Assembly (NCBI RefSeq): GCF_009914765.1 | Contig: NZ_WYDS01000001.1 | Span: 248,001-312,000 of the forward strand | Reading direction: 5' to 3' | Length of the DNA: 64,000 nucleotides | Origin: Halodesulfovibrio sp. MK-HDV | Lineage (GTDB): Bacteria; Desulfobacterota; Desulfovibrionia; Desulfovibrionales; Desulfovibrionaceae | In this document: positions 8,699 to 17,424 of the stretch, piece after piece | Position numbering within the stretch: the stretch's first letter is position 1 | How the letters are laid out: each line of letters starts with the position of its first letter | Made by a program: the position numbers and the translations under genes | Notes under the pieces: generated by a model | What the model was told of the DNA's origin: nothing | What the model saw: only the letters and a program-made list of their open reading frames with translations | The model's database searches: none

Positions 8699-8820
8699 GA
8701 GTTGGGTTTCTCCACGAAAGGCTCGTATTTAAATATTCGATGGTTTTTTTAAAACTATATTGCTTTTTTCGATTTGACGACTTGCGAGTCTGCGTATCTA
8801 CTAGTATGAGGAGGCTCGCA

Positions 8821-9423
8821 ATGAGTAAAACTGAATTAAATTGTCTTTCCCTGTCCTGTCCTCAGCCTGTCATCCAGTGCAAAAATTTGATCGAACAAGA
8901 AGCTCCATCTGTTTTTACTATATTAGTAGATAATGATGCAGCAAAAGATAACGTAGTACGGTTCCTTTCTGTAAAGGGATATTCTGCAAAATCCGACCAA
9001 ATAGAAGGCGGTTGGCGAATATTAGCCACTGCCTCAGACACTGATATGTGTGAAATTCTTACTGACGACGATTTGGCTTCGGTAGACAGTAGTATATGCG
9101 TTTTCATTTCTTCGGCCACTATTGGCAGAGGTGATGACGTACTTGGTGCTAAGTTGATGAAGAACTTCTTAGCGACGTTGCCAGAACTTGGCAAGTCTTT
9201 GTGGCGTATTGTAATGGTCAATGGTGCTGTTACCCTCGCAACAGAGGATAGCCATGTTTTGGATGAATTAAAAGCCCTTGAAGCCACTGGAGTTGATCTT
9301 TTGGTTTGTGGAACATGTCTTGAACATTTTTCCATGCTAGAAAAAAAAGCTGTGGGCGAAACTACAAATATGCTGGATATCGTAACCAGCATGCAGGTAG
9401 CTGCAAAAGTTATACGACCATAA
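8821..9423 (+). CDS. yedF: YedF-type sulfurtransferase-like protein
   Basis: The 201-residue protein has an N-terminal TusA-like domain with the CPQPV motif (Cys13) and a C-terminal DsrE-like domain containing VFISSATIGRGDD and CGTCLEHF. This two-domain layout is that of the protein linked to selenium metabolism in selenium-using bacteria, and is common in Desulfovibrio. The biochemical role is not settled. I chose ATG 8821 because GAGGAGG lies just upstream and the TusA domain begins there; a longer frame from 8740 lacks support. The next gene starts three bases after the stop, so the two may be co-transcribed. Confidence 0.87.
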   Translation: MSKTELNCLSLSCPQPVIQCKNLIEQEAPSVFTILVDNDAAKDNVVRFLSVKGYSAKSDQIEGGWRILATASDTDMCEILTDDDLASVDSSICVFISSATIGRGDDVLGAKLMKNFLATLPELGKSLWRIVMVNGAVTLATEDSHVLDELKALEATGVDLLVCGTCLEHFSMLEKKAVGETTNMLDIVTSMQVAAKVIRP

Positions 9424-9426
9424 TAT

Positions 9427-11523
9427 ATGTCAGAACAAAATAAAGAAATTTCGTCTCAAGAGACTGAAGACCGACGTGATAGTCGGACTGGCTTTGGTGA
9501 TCGTTCCGAACGTAACCAATCAGGCAAAAATGTAGATCGTCGTGACGACGAGCACACCCCAAAAAAACGTAGCGAACGTTCCTACTTCGACAAAGGTGTA
9601 TACCAAGGTCGTCCTATGGACGATGGTGACGGTGAAGGTAAACGCAATACTTTTAATGACCTACCTAGTCGTTCACCCTCTGGTAAAGATAACTACCGTC
9701 AAGGTGGTCGCAACAGTCAGGGACGTTCCGATTCTCGTGGGCGTGGTGATAACCGTGGCCGTAATGATCGCAATGATCGTGGCGAAAGTCGCACTCGTAA
9801 TGGCTCATGGAGCCGTAAAGATCGTGAAGAACAGACCGGCTCAGACCGTCGCCCACAACGTGATGGTTTTAAAGGGCGTCCAGTAGAACGTGATGAGAAT
9901 AGCCGTAATGCTGCTCCTCGTTCTGATCGTCCTGACTCCCGTCGTTCCGATCGCGATTTCCGTGGCGGAGACCGCCAGCGTGATAATCGCCGTGAAGATT
10001 CTCGTGGTGAACAGTCTGGATCAGACCGTCGTCCACAGCGTGATGGTTTCAGAGGACGTCCGGTAGAACGCGATGAGAATAGCCGTAATGCTGCTCCTCG
10101 TTCCGATCGTCCTGATTCCCGTCGTTCTGATCACGATTTCCGTGGCGGAGACCGCCAGCGTGATAATCGTCGTGAAGATTCTCGTGGTGGCCGTGACAAC
10201 CGTGGTCGTTTCGAATCTCGTGATCGCGGTGAAAGTCGTGACCGCAATGAATCTTGGAACCGTGGCGAACGTGGTGAACAGTCTGGCTCAGACCGTCGTC
10301 CACAGCGTGATGGTTTCAGAGGACGTCCAGCAGAACGTAGCGAAGGTAGCCGTAATGGTTTTGATCGCTCCGATCGTTCTGATTCCCGTCGTCCTGATCG
10401 TGATTTCCATGGCGGAGATCGTCAGCGTGATAATCGCCGTGAAGATTCTCGTGGTGGTCGCGATAACCGTGGCCGTTTTGAATCTTCTGATCGCCGTGAT
10501 TCAGGTCGTCCTTTTTCAGAAAGAAACGATAGACGTGATTCTGGCAAACGTGGCTTTGAAAGCCGCGGGCGCAGTGATCGCCCTAGCCGTCCACAGGAAG
10601 GCAAACGTGATGGCAACGAAGCATTTGGCAAGCGCCCTATGCGTTACGATGCAAGTGCAGAAGGCGCTCCTCGTAACAATCGTCCTGAAGCTAAGGGCAA
10701 ACCAGCAGAGAATCGTCCTCCACGTCCAGAGAAAAAGCCATTTGTACCTGCGAAGCCAAGTGTACCAAACTTAAATGAGCCTTTGCGCATCAATAAAGCT
10801 TTGGCATTTGCCGGTATTTGTTCCCGTCGTGCAGCTGACGATCTGATTGCTCAAGGTGTAGTATTTGTTAACGGCGTAAAAGTAGAAGAGCCGGGATTAA
10901 AAATTATCCCAACTTCTGACGTGCTGGAAGTAAATGCTGAACGCGTTGTGTTTAATACTGAAAAAGCTGAACCGTTGTATGTTCTTCTTCATAAACCAGT
11001 TCAGACTGTTTGTACTGCGAATGATCCGGAAGGCCGCCCTACTGTTTTGGATATTCTTCCAGAAGAGTTTAAAGAGAAGCGTATTTTTCCGGTAGGACGA
11101 CTCGACTTTTTCTCAACCGGTCTTCTTTTGTTGACCAACGATGGTGAGCTGACTCATAGACTCACTCATCCTAAGTGGCACCAGACTAAAGTTTATCGTG
11201 TACGTGTTCGCGGTGATGTTCCAGAAGAAGTTTTGGAAAAATTCCGTAGAGGCATGACTTTGGAAGAAGGCGAAAAACTTGCTCCGATTGAATGTAAAAT
11301 TCTTGCACATGATGAAGGTAACACTCGAGTTGAAATGGTATTGACTCAAGGTATTAACCGTCAGATTCGTCGCATGTTCCGTGATGTTGAGTTGACTATT
11401 CTTAACTTACATCGTGTGAAGATTGGACCAATTCAGATTGGTGAACTCGATAAAGGTGAAAGCCGTGAGTTGACCCCGGAAGAACTTGCTGAACTTTATA
11501 AGGCTACCGGCCTAAGCAGCTAG
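9427..11523 (+). CDS. RsuA/RluB-family pseudouridine synthase with long repetitive N-terminal extension
   Basis: The C-terminal third is a normal 16S/23S rRNA pseudouridine synthase: an S4 RNA-binding domain from about residue 451 (LRINKALAFAGICSRRAADD) and the catalytic domain with GRLDFFSTGLLLLTNDG, whose Asp560 should be the nucleophile, then INRQIRRMF. Residues 1-445 are extraordinarily rich in Arg, Asp, Gly, Ser and Asn and appear disordered. They include a 60-residue unit repeated nearly exactly in tandem, plus a third partial copy. Total length 698 is more than twice the family norm. The tail resembles RGG/RS-like RNA-binding regions. RluB and RsuA cannot be separated by eye. Confidence 0.9.
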   Translation: MSEQNKEISSQETEDRRDSRTGFGDRSERNQSGKNVDRRDDEHTPKKRSERSYFDKGVYQGRPMDDGDGEGKRNTFNDLPSRSPSGKDNYRQGGRNSQGRSDSRGRGDNRGRNDRNDRGESRTRNGSWSRKDREEQTGSDRRPQRDGFKGRPVERDENSRNAAPRSDRPDSRRSDRDFRGGDRQRDNRREDSRGEQSGSDRRPQRDGFRGRPVERDENSRNAAPRSDRPDSRRSDHDFRGGDRQRDNRREDSRGGRDNRGRFESRDRGESRDRNESWNRGERGEQSGSDRRPQRDGFRGRPAERSEGSRNGFDRSDRSDSRRPDRDFHGGDRQRDNRREDSRGGRDNRGRFESSDRRDSGRPFSERNDRRDSGKRGFESRGRSDRPSRPQEGKRDGNEAFGKRPMRYDASAEGAPRNNRPEAKGKPAENRPPRPEKKPFVPAKPSVPNLNEPLRINKALAFAGICSRRAADDLIAQGVVFVNGVKVEEPGLKIIPTSDVLEVNAERVVFNTEKAEPLYVLLHKPVQTVCTANDPEGRPTVLDILPEEFKEKRIFPVGRLDFFSTGLLLLTNDGELTHRLTHPKWHQTKVYRVRVRGDVPEEVLEKFRRGMTLEEGEKLAPIECKILAHDEGNTRVEMVLTQGINRQIRRMFRDVELTILNLHRVKIGPIQIGELDKGESRELTPEELAELYKATGLSS
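9829..10500 (+). repeat. In-frame tandem repeats within the pseudouridine synthase gene
   Basis: Units begin at 9829, 10009 and 10276, each opening with codons for EQ-(T/S)-GSDRRPQRDGF. Units one and two are offset by exactly 180 bp and differ at only a few positions. Unit two carries 29 extra codons (GRDNRGRFES...), a segment that recurs in shortened form after unit three. The high identity suggests recent duplication. Confidence 0.85.
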
Positions 11524-11542
11524 TTTTGGCTACATAAGAAAT

Positions 11543-11577
11543 AAAAAAGCGAGTGGAATTTCCACTCGCTTTTTTTT
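11543..11577. terminator. Bidirectional terminator between the pseudouridine synthase gene and lolA
   Basis: AAAAAAGCGAGTGGA and TCCACTCGCTTTTTT flank a three-base loop. It lies between converging genes and its T-run overlaps the lolA stop codon. Confidence 0.9.
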
Positions 11578-12208
11578 ATTTTTTAGTATTATCTTCTACA
11601 TCCACACCTACTGGTGGGGTGAAGTTGAAAACTAGATCATCCACTGGCTTGTCGAATTGAACATTCTTGAATGTGATGTCATTGATGTTTCCGTAGAAGT
11701 CAACAATGCGGAGTCGTGATATTATCCCAGATTCTTCATTTATCCAAATTTTGGCTTCGGTAAGATTCGCTGTGGGTTCCTTTGGGAAAAGAAGGTAGTT
11801 TCCTTTTGTCTCCCCATCTTCAACGTAAAAGTCGTTATCTACGTTTGCGTCTCCAAGCAAAAAGCGTAATGCATTTTGGCTTTCATCCGCAAGTTCGCGT
11901 GGATACTTGTATACAACTTCTTCATCTTCAAGATAATTCCAGACAGCATCTCTATTTACTATGAGCAATTCGTTGAAAGGCTTGTTTGTTACCCAACGAA
12001 CTAGCTGAGGCCGTTTGATAACAAAATTTCCAGTTCGAACGTCTTTGCCACCACTATCTTTATGGATGAGGGTTTGCACAAAGTCAGCTGTAACTGTTTG
12101 AGCTTTTCCGTATGACTTTGTAAGAGATTCAAGCCCTGCATTCGCAGTTTCTGCGTTTACGAAAAAAAGACAAAACATTAGCAAGCTAGCTGTGATAATG
12201 CGATTCAT
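11576..12208 (-). CDS. lolA: Outer-membrane lipoprotein carrier protein LolA
   Basis: LolA carries lipoproteins released by LolCDE across the periplasm. The 210-residue precursor has a signal peptide (MNRIITASLLMFCLFFVN, cleavage after about Ala24). The mature part shows the family features: TVTADFVQTLIHKDS, a GNFVIKRPQLVRWVT strand, NRDAVWNYLEDEEVVYKYP and IVDFYGNINDITFKNVQFD. It is 14 bases downstream of ftsK, so the two are likely co-transcribed. A second LolA-like gene lies at 52481. Confidence 0.9.
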   Translation of the reverse strand: MNRIITASLLMFCLFFVNAETANAGLESLTKSYGKAQTVTADFVQTLIHKDSGGKDVRTGNFVIKRPQLVRWVTNKPFNELLIVNRDAVWNYLEDEEVVYKYPRELADESQNALRFLLGDANVDNDFYVEDGETKGNYLLFPKEPTANLTEAKIWINEESGIISRLRIVDFYGNINDITFKNVQFDKPVDDLVFNFTPPVGVDVEDNTKK

Positions 12209-12222
12209 ATTGTGTCCTATAT

Positions 12223-14592
12223 CTATCCGGTTGGTTGCTCTTTTTTTGCAAGCACTGTACGCGGCTTGCTACCGTCCGCCGGTCCAACAACACCATCCTG
12301 TTCCATTTGTTCAACAAAGCGGGCTGCTTTGTTAAAACCAATTCGGAACCTTCGCTGGATAAGAGAGATGGATGCTTTGCCATTTTCAATAACAAAAGCT
12401 ACACACTCTCCGTATAATGGATCATCCGGTGTGCCATTGTTTCCGTTAGCACCACCATTCATTGAACCGGATACATTACCGGTTCCTTCCGTTGCCCATT
12501 CTACAAAGTCAACTTTGTACGAAGGTGGAAGTTGTTTTTTCCAGTGGGATACAACAGAAACCACATCGTCATCACTTACGAATGCTCCGTGCATTCGGGT
12601 GATTCTTCCTCCACCTGGTTTGAACAACATATCACCTTTTCCAAGTAAATGCTCTGCTCCAACGGTATCGAGAATAGTTCGTGAGTCGTGCTTGCCGGTA
12701 ACTTGAAAAGAGATTCGGCATGGGAAGTTTGCTTTGATCAAACCTGTTACAACATCAACACTTGGTCGCTGAGTTGCAAGAATGAGGTGGATACCTGCAG
12801 CTCGAGCAAGCTGAGCAAGTCGAACAATGCTGATTTCCACTTCTTTTGCCGCTGTAAGCATGAGGTCTGCTAATTCATCAATGATGATGACCAGATATGG
12901 AATTGGTTGAAGATCAGCAAGGTTTTCCGGCTTCTCATCACCCATCTGTTTTAATTTAGTATTGTAACTTACTACGTTACGTACTCCCATACGGGACATT
13001 GCTTCGTAACGTCTATCCATTTCATATACTGCCCAATCCAAAGCATTTTTTGCTTGAGACATATCGGTAACAACAGGATGTACCAAATGAGGTAGGTCTG
13101 CATAAACTGCAAGCTCAATGCGTTTTGGATCTATAAGCAATAACTGTAACGAGTCCGGAGTCGTTTTGAATAGTAAACTCATCAATACTGAGTTGATGAA
13201 CACACTTTTACCCTGACCCGTAGCACCCGCCACTAGTAAATGCGGCATTTTAGCTAAGTCAGCAGAGAAAGGAATACCCGAGATATCTTTACCAATTGCG
13301 AGAGTGAGTGGGTCTTTGGAGCGGACAAATGAATCCGATGCAAAGAGCTCTTTTAGAGAGACTAACTCTCTTATTTCGTTTGGTATTTCGATGCCTACAG
13401 AGTCTTTTCCGGGAATTGGTGCCTGAATTCTTACAGCAACAGCACTCAATGCCATTGCGATGTCGTTAGATAAGTTTGCAATCTTGCTAACTTTAACGCC
13501 AGGTGCAGGCTTGACCTCAAACATTGTAACGATTGGTCCTGGTGTAATTCGTTGAAGTTCACCTTGTACATTGAAGTCTTCAAGACATTCCATTACTAGG
13601 CGCCCTTTTGCTTCAAGAACTTCCCTCGGGGTTGTTTCAATGTCGTCGTCACTGTTGCTAAACAAATCGAGTACAGGCAAAAAAACTTTTTTGCTTTTCT
13701 TGCTGTTCGCCCTCTTTACTTCAGGAAAATCAAGCTCACCTTCGAATGGATTACTCTCACCTATTAATGATGCTTCATCGCCGCTTTTTACTGGTTCATC
13801 AATAATGACGGAGTTAAATTCAGCGGGAACAGCATCCATTGAAGCAATTTCGTCCCAGATTTCAGGTTCAGTTGTATCACTGGGAATGTCGAGTGCTGGT
13901 AACGTGGTGTCTGCTTCGTCAGTTTTTTTACCAAAGAGTGAGCGTCGCGCTTTCTTCTCTTTGCTGATTTCGGCTGATTTTTTAATCTTTGTTTTTTTCT
14001 TGGTTGTAATGGATTTTTTGAGCAGTGGTTTTTTCACACTGCCAATATGTTCTTTGAGCCATGCGAACATGCCCGCCCACGTGCCACCCATCATAAGCTG
14101 CACTGAACTTAATGTTATGAAAATCCAAAGTAACGTACTGCCTATTGGTCGTAAATAATACCAATTAACACCAAACAGTACGTCGCCCAGCAATCCACCG
14201 CCTTGGATTTCTCCAATAGTTAGTGGTACTGCGGAACTTAACGAACTGATGCTGATGCTGAATAATGCCAAGCCAAGCCAGCGCCACCATTCTATGCATA
14301 TTTTAGCAAAAAAACAGCGGATGCCTGAAGCAAGAAACCCAAGTGCTAAAAGGTACGAGGCTAGACCAAACATATCGACAAGAAGTCCTGAAAGATATGC
14401 TCCAAAAAGTCCTGCAGCGTTGTGAATAGATTTAGGCGAACTTACGATATGGTTGAGGCTAGGGTCAGCCTGACTGAATGTCACTAGGCTGATTGTGAGC
14501 AAGATGCCCCAGAACGTGATGAATAATGAAAAAAGTTCGCGAGTTATACGTTGCGTATTCTTAATACCATCCTCCAGTAGGAGTGCTTCCAA
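12223..14592 (-). CDS. ftsK: DNA translocase FtsK/SpoIIIE
   Basis: FtsK pumps DNA at the septum during chromosome segregation and directs XerCD recombination. This 789-residue form has four or more N-terminal transmembrane helices (residues 20-180), a short charged linker, a RecA-like motor with Walker A GATGQGKS near 457 and the segment LLLIDPKRIELAVY, and a C-terminal gamma winged helix (SISLIQRRFRIGFNKAARFVEQME) that reads KOPS sites. The start is unclear: TTG at 14592 has no ribosome-binding site, while GGAGG at 14575-14571 lies five bases before an in-frame ATT at 14565. Confidence 0.92.
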   Translation of the reverse strand: MEALLLEDGIKNTQRITRELFSLFITFWGILLTISLVTFSQADPSLNHIVSSPKSIHNAAGLFGAYLSGLLVDMFGLASYLLALGFLASGIRCFFAKICIEWWRWLGLALFSISISSLSSAVPLTIGEIQGGGLLGDVLFGVNWYYLRPIGSTLLWIFITLSSVQLMMGGTWAGMFAWLKEHIGSVKKPLLKKSITTKKKTKIKKSAEISKEKKARRSLFGKKTDEADTTLPALDIPSDTTEPEIWDEIASMDAVPAEFNSVIIDEPVKSGDEASLIGESNPFEGELDFPEVKRANSKKSKKVFLPVLDLFSNSDDDIETTPREVLEAKGRLVMECLEDFNVQGELQRITPGPIVTMFEVKPAPGVKVSKIANLSNDIAMALSAVAVRIQAPIPGKDSVGIEIPNEIRELVSLKELFASDSFVRSKDPLTLAIGKDISGIPFSADLAKMPHLLVAGATGQGKSVFINSVLMSLLFKTTPDSLQLLLIDPKRIELAVYADLPHLVHPVVTDMSQAKNALDWAVYEMDRRYEAMSRMGVRNVVSYNTKLKQMGDEKPENLADLQPIPYLVIIIDELADLMLTAAKEVEISIVRLAQLARAAGIHLILATQRPSVDVVTGLIKANFPCRISFQVTGKHDSRTILDTVGAEHLLGKGDMLFKPGGGRITRMHGAFVSDDDVVSVVSHWKKQLPPSYKVDFVEWATEGTGNVSGSMNGGANGNNGTPDDPLYGECVAFVIENGKASISLIQRRFRIGFNKAARFVEQMEQDGVVGPADGSKPRTVLAKKEQPTG

Positions 14593-14768
14593 TTAATAGC
14601 AGAAATGATCAAAACATATCAGATATAAGTAGACGCTCTAACCTGCTAGTTTGTCTAGAATCTGATAACCTTGGTGTACTGTAGTCATATTACTGGAAGC
14701 AATCAACAGCATATTTTTCAATGTGTTAATATGAACAAATTTTTTCATTTGTAAAATAGCATAAAAAA

Positions 14769-14797
14769 AACGCACTTCATATGAAGTACGTTCTTTT
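14769..14797 (-). terminator. Terminator downstream of efp
   Basis: AACGnACTTCAT pairs with ATGAAGTnCGTT, flanked by A-run and T-run, just past the efp stop. It can work in both directions. Confidence 0.8.
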
Positions 14798-14817
14798 TAT
14801 ACAGCAGGTAAGGGAAC

Positions 14818-15381
14818 TTAAGAGTTTTCGCGACCAAGGTACTCACGAGTGCGAGTGTCAATTTTGATCTTGTCACCGATGCTGATAAACAATGGAACGT
14901 TTACTTCCAGACCAGTTTCGATGGTAGCTGGTTTAGTTACATTGGAAACAGTGTCACCTTTTGCACCTGGCTCAGTATGAGTAACTTCAAATACGAGTGA
15001 AGCAGGAAGTTCAAGGATAAGTGGATCGCCATTGTAGAGCATTACTTTTACTTCTTGACCATCTTTAAGGAAGTTTTCTGCTCCTTCGGAATTTTCAGAA
15101 CTCATGTAATGCTGCTCATATGAACCGAGATCCATCAGAACAAGATTGCTGCCTTCCATGTAGAGGTACTGCATTGCTGCATGTTCAATATCTGGACGAC
15201 CAACTTTTTCACCGGAGCGGAAAGTTTTATCAACTACGCGACCAGTAAGAAGGTTGCGAAGCTTGGTGCGGATCATTGCGCCGCCCTTGCCCGGTTTGAA
15301 GTGCTGAAATTCAACAATTTCGAAAGGAGTGTTGTCCAAAAGGATTTTGAGACCACGTTTGAAATCGGTGGTTGAGAACAT
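14818..15381 (-). CDS. efp: Elongation factor P
   Basis: EF-P relieves ribosome stalling at polyproline. The 187-residue protein has the three-barrel layout: an N-terminal KOW-like domain with the tip loop KPGKGGAM (Lys32, the position that is post-translationally modified in several bacteria), and the C-terminal OB domains ending [24 protein letters not shown] chose ATG 15381, which is preceded by GGAGGA; four more in-frame codons start with a TTG that has no site. No EpmA or EpmB gene is in the window. aroQ is 45 bases upstream on the same strand. Confidence 0.94.
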   Translation of the reverse strand: MFSTTDFKRGLKILLDNTPFEIVEFQHFKPGKGGAMIRTKLRNLLTGRVVDKTFRSGEKVGRPDIEHAAMQYLYMEGSNLVLMDLGSYEQHYMSSENSEGAENFLKDGQEVKVMLYNGDPLILELPASLVFEVTHTEPGAKGDTVSNVTKPATIETGLEVNVPLFISIGDKIKIDTRTREYLGRENS

Positions 15382-15426
15382 GTATTCCTCCAAGTAGTTC
15401 CGATAAGATGACCGGAAAATTAAATT

Positions 15427-15882
15427 CTAATCTTTAAGGTGCTGAAACAGCGACTGCACGGCTAGTGCGTAACTCATCATGCCGAAACCTGCAATAACAC
15501 CAATGACGTGTCGACCAATAAAACTTTTTTGCCGCATTGGTTCGGAGCGAGCAAGTACATTACTTAAATGCACCTCCACCACCGGCAATTCAATCCAAGC
15601 AAGGCAATCTGCTAAAGCAAGGCTTGTATGAGTATATGCACCGGCATTGAACACGATGCCATCGATACCCTCTTCTTTTGCCTGCTCAATTCGATCAATC
15701 AGTTTGCCTTCCGAATTATTTTGATAAAATTCAAGAGAAACGCTTTGGTAATTTTCACCGAGTACTTGCTGCACAAGTTCGGGTAAAATATCCATGGTGT
15801 TTTTGCCATAAATTTCCGGCTGTCGTTTTCCTAATGCTCCTAAATTCGGACCATTAAGGATCAATATGTTGTAACCGGCCAT
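15427..15882 (-). CDS. aroQ: Type II 3-dehydroquinate dehydratase
   Basis: AroQ dehydrates 3-dehydroquinate to 3-dehydroshikimate in the shikimate pathway. The 151-residue protein carries the family motifs: NGPNLGALGKRQPEIYG with the catalytic Tyr25 and Arg20 on the flexible lid, FNAGAYTHTS, and EVHLSNVLAR with His105. The ATG at 15882 follows AGGGAG. It is paired with efp, an arrangement seen in many bacteria. Confidence 0.94.
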   Translation of the reverse strand: MAGYNILILNGPNLGALGKRQPEIYGKNTMDILPELVQQVLGENYQSVSLEFYQNNSEGKLIDRIEQAKEEGIDGIVFNAGAYTHTSLALADCLAWIELPVVEVHLSNVLARSEPMRQKSFIGRHVIGVIAGFGMMSYALAVQSLFQHLKD

Positions 15883-16015
15883 GCGTACTCCCTTTGTCTT
15901 TACACATTGCTTTTATACCATTAGAAATGGTGGAAACAAACGGGTAATATTTTCCAAAGCGCTGCTTGTTGTCAAGCTTGGCGTTGCCTTTACTAACTAT
16001 TACCAAAGGCCTCTC

Positions 16016-16747
16016 ATGCAACCAAATCTTATTTTAGAAGACACAATATATACGCTTGAGCAACTTCAAGAAGTTGATCTACCGCAAATTGCTCTCGCTG
16101 GACGTTCCAACGTTGGCAAGTCGTCTCTTATCAATGCGTTAGCAGGACGTAAAAATCTTGCGCGTATTAGTTCTACCCCAGGTAAAACCCAATCTATCAA
16201 CTTTTATAAAGTTGAGCCTTGGCAATATTACTTGGTTGACCTTCCAGGGTATGGCTACGCAAAAGTATCTAAAGCTGATCGCCAGAAATGGGCGGAGCTT
16301 ATTAACCAATATTTAATTTCTACACCGGGGCTTAAAGCCCTCGCTGTTCTCATCGATAGCCGTGTTCCGCCACAGCAGATTGATATTGAACTGACTAGCT
16401 ATGCTAGGCAGATCGATTTGCCGCTTATTCCGATTCTCACAAAATGTGATAAATGTAAGCAACGTGAACGTGATGCGAAACAAAATGAATGGGCAAAAAT
16501 TCTTGGTGGAATTAGACCAATCATATCTTCTGCTTCTTCAGGGCTAGGACTTGATAAAATCTGGCACGCCTTTGCAGAACATGCAATGGAACCAGAAGAA
16601 TTTACTCGAATCGATGAAGAAGTAAAAAAAGTTAGAGCAGAGAAAAAAGCACAGCGCGCTGCTCGAGCTGAGAAACGTGAAAATGCTAAACCTAAACCTA
16701 AGGTAAAAAAAGCTCCTCTTTCTAAAAAGAAAAAGAAGAAAAAGTAG
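16016..16747 (+). CDS. engB: Ribosome biogenesis GTPase EngB/YsxC with lysine-rich tail
   Basis: EngB/YsxC is a small GTPase required for large-subunit assembly. The 243-residue protein has G1 GRSNVGKSS (29-37), G2 around SSTPGKTQ, G3 DLPG (75-78) and G4 TKCDK. After the G domain there is a basic tail of about 45 residues ending in seven lysines, longer than the usual family end and probably an rRNA-binding extension. I chose ATG 16016 since the G domain should start soon after; the longer upstream frame overlaps the divergent aroQ promoter. Confidence 0.92.
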   Translation: MQPNLILEDTIYTLEQLQEVDLPQIALAGRSNVGKSSLINALAGRKNLARISSTPGKTQSINFYKVEPWQYYLVDLPGYGYAKVSKADRQKWAELINQYLISTPGLKALAVLIDSRVPPQQIDIELTSYARQIDLPLIPILTKCDKCKQRERDAKQNEWAKILGGIRPIISSASSGLGLDKIWHAFAEHAMEPEEFTRIDEEVKKVRAEKKAQRAARAEKRENAKPKPKVKKAPLSKKKKKKK

Positions 16748-16810
16748 CGGCTGTTAGGGCTTTGCTCAAATTTTGCTACGTTGCTTTGCAGCGGAAAGCA
16801 AGAAATATTC

Positions 16811-16845
16811 AAGTGAGTTCGTATATAACGGACTCACTTTTTTTT
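16811..16845 (+). terminator. Terminator after engB
   Basis: AAGTGAGT and ACTCACTT form the stem base with an inner CGT/ACG pairing, followed by eight T. Confidence 0.85.
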
Positions 16846-17366
16846 GACTTACTTTTTTTATTAATTGAAGCGAAAGCAGTTGGGGGCAGTTAAGTTGATC
16901 CTATATAATTAACCGCGTCGCTTCTCGTTCTGAATGTAAAACACTGACAGGCTCGAATAGGAATTATTGTGTTTGAATTGGAAGAATATACAGTATTATA
17001 TTTCTTCTATTGAAAGCATCCAAAATAAAAAACGGGTGTTCAAAAAAGTGTTATAAAAATAAGTTCTAACGAGTTATAAAAGATAATCAGGATTACACGT
17101 TGCGTAGATATGAAGTGCTGTTAGGCGTGGTGTGCGCGTGATTATGCATCTTGCAAGTTTTTTTTTGACGGATAATGCACATTTTTTTTTTATTTTTGCT
17201 GTGTTTAGAAGTTGTTGTGGCGCTCGAAAATGGAATAATTAACAAAAATTGATACTGTAAAGCTTATTATTTGGCGTGCTAGGTGCTTTTTTAATAAAAG
17301 ATTAAGAGGTTTTTCTGTCCTCTATCCATTGTACGACTTGAGTTAGGTATTTATTTTGAAAAGAAA
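16846..17366. other. Convergent intergenic region, nothing recognised
   Basis: About 520 bases between two converging genes. The sequence is AT-rich with several long T-runs (near 17160 and 17190). I see no open frame with a ribosome-binding site, no tRNA and no repeat of note. Confidence 0.5.
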
Positions 17367-17398
17367 AAGGGGACGTATGCTACTGCATACGTCCCCTT
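17367..17398 (-). terminator. Strong terminator of the PEP synthase gene
   Basis: GGGGACGTATGC, loop TACT, GCATACGTCCCC: a perfect 12-bp stem. Read on the minus strand it ends in CCCCTTTTTCTTTT. Confidence 0.88.
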
Positions 17399-17424
17399 CA
17401 CACTTTACTTAATCAATTTTCGCT

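Noticed and set aside
10073-10774. Overlapping 233-residue frame of valine/isoleucine-rich repeats
   Set aside because: It is the +1-type reading of the repetitive Arg/Asp-rich tail of the pseudouridine synthase; the repeated codons produce it automatically.
16560-16580. Sigma-54-like TGGCACG...TTGC in engB
   Set aside because: Spacing between the elements is one base short and it lies inside a coding gene with no suitable downstream start.
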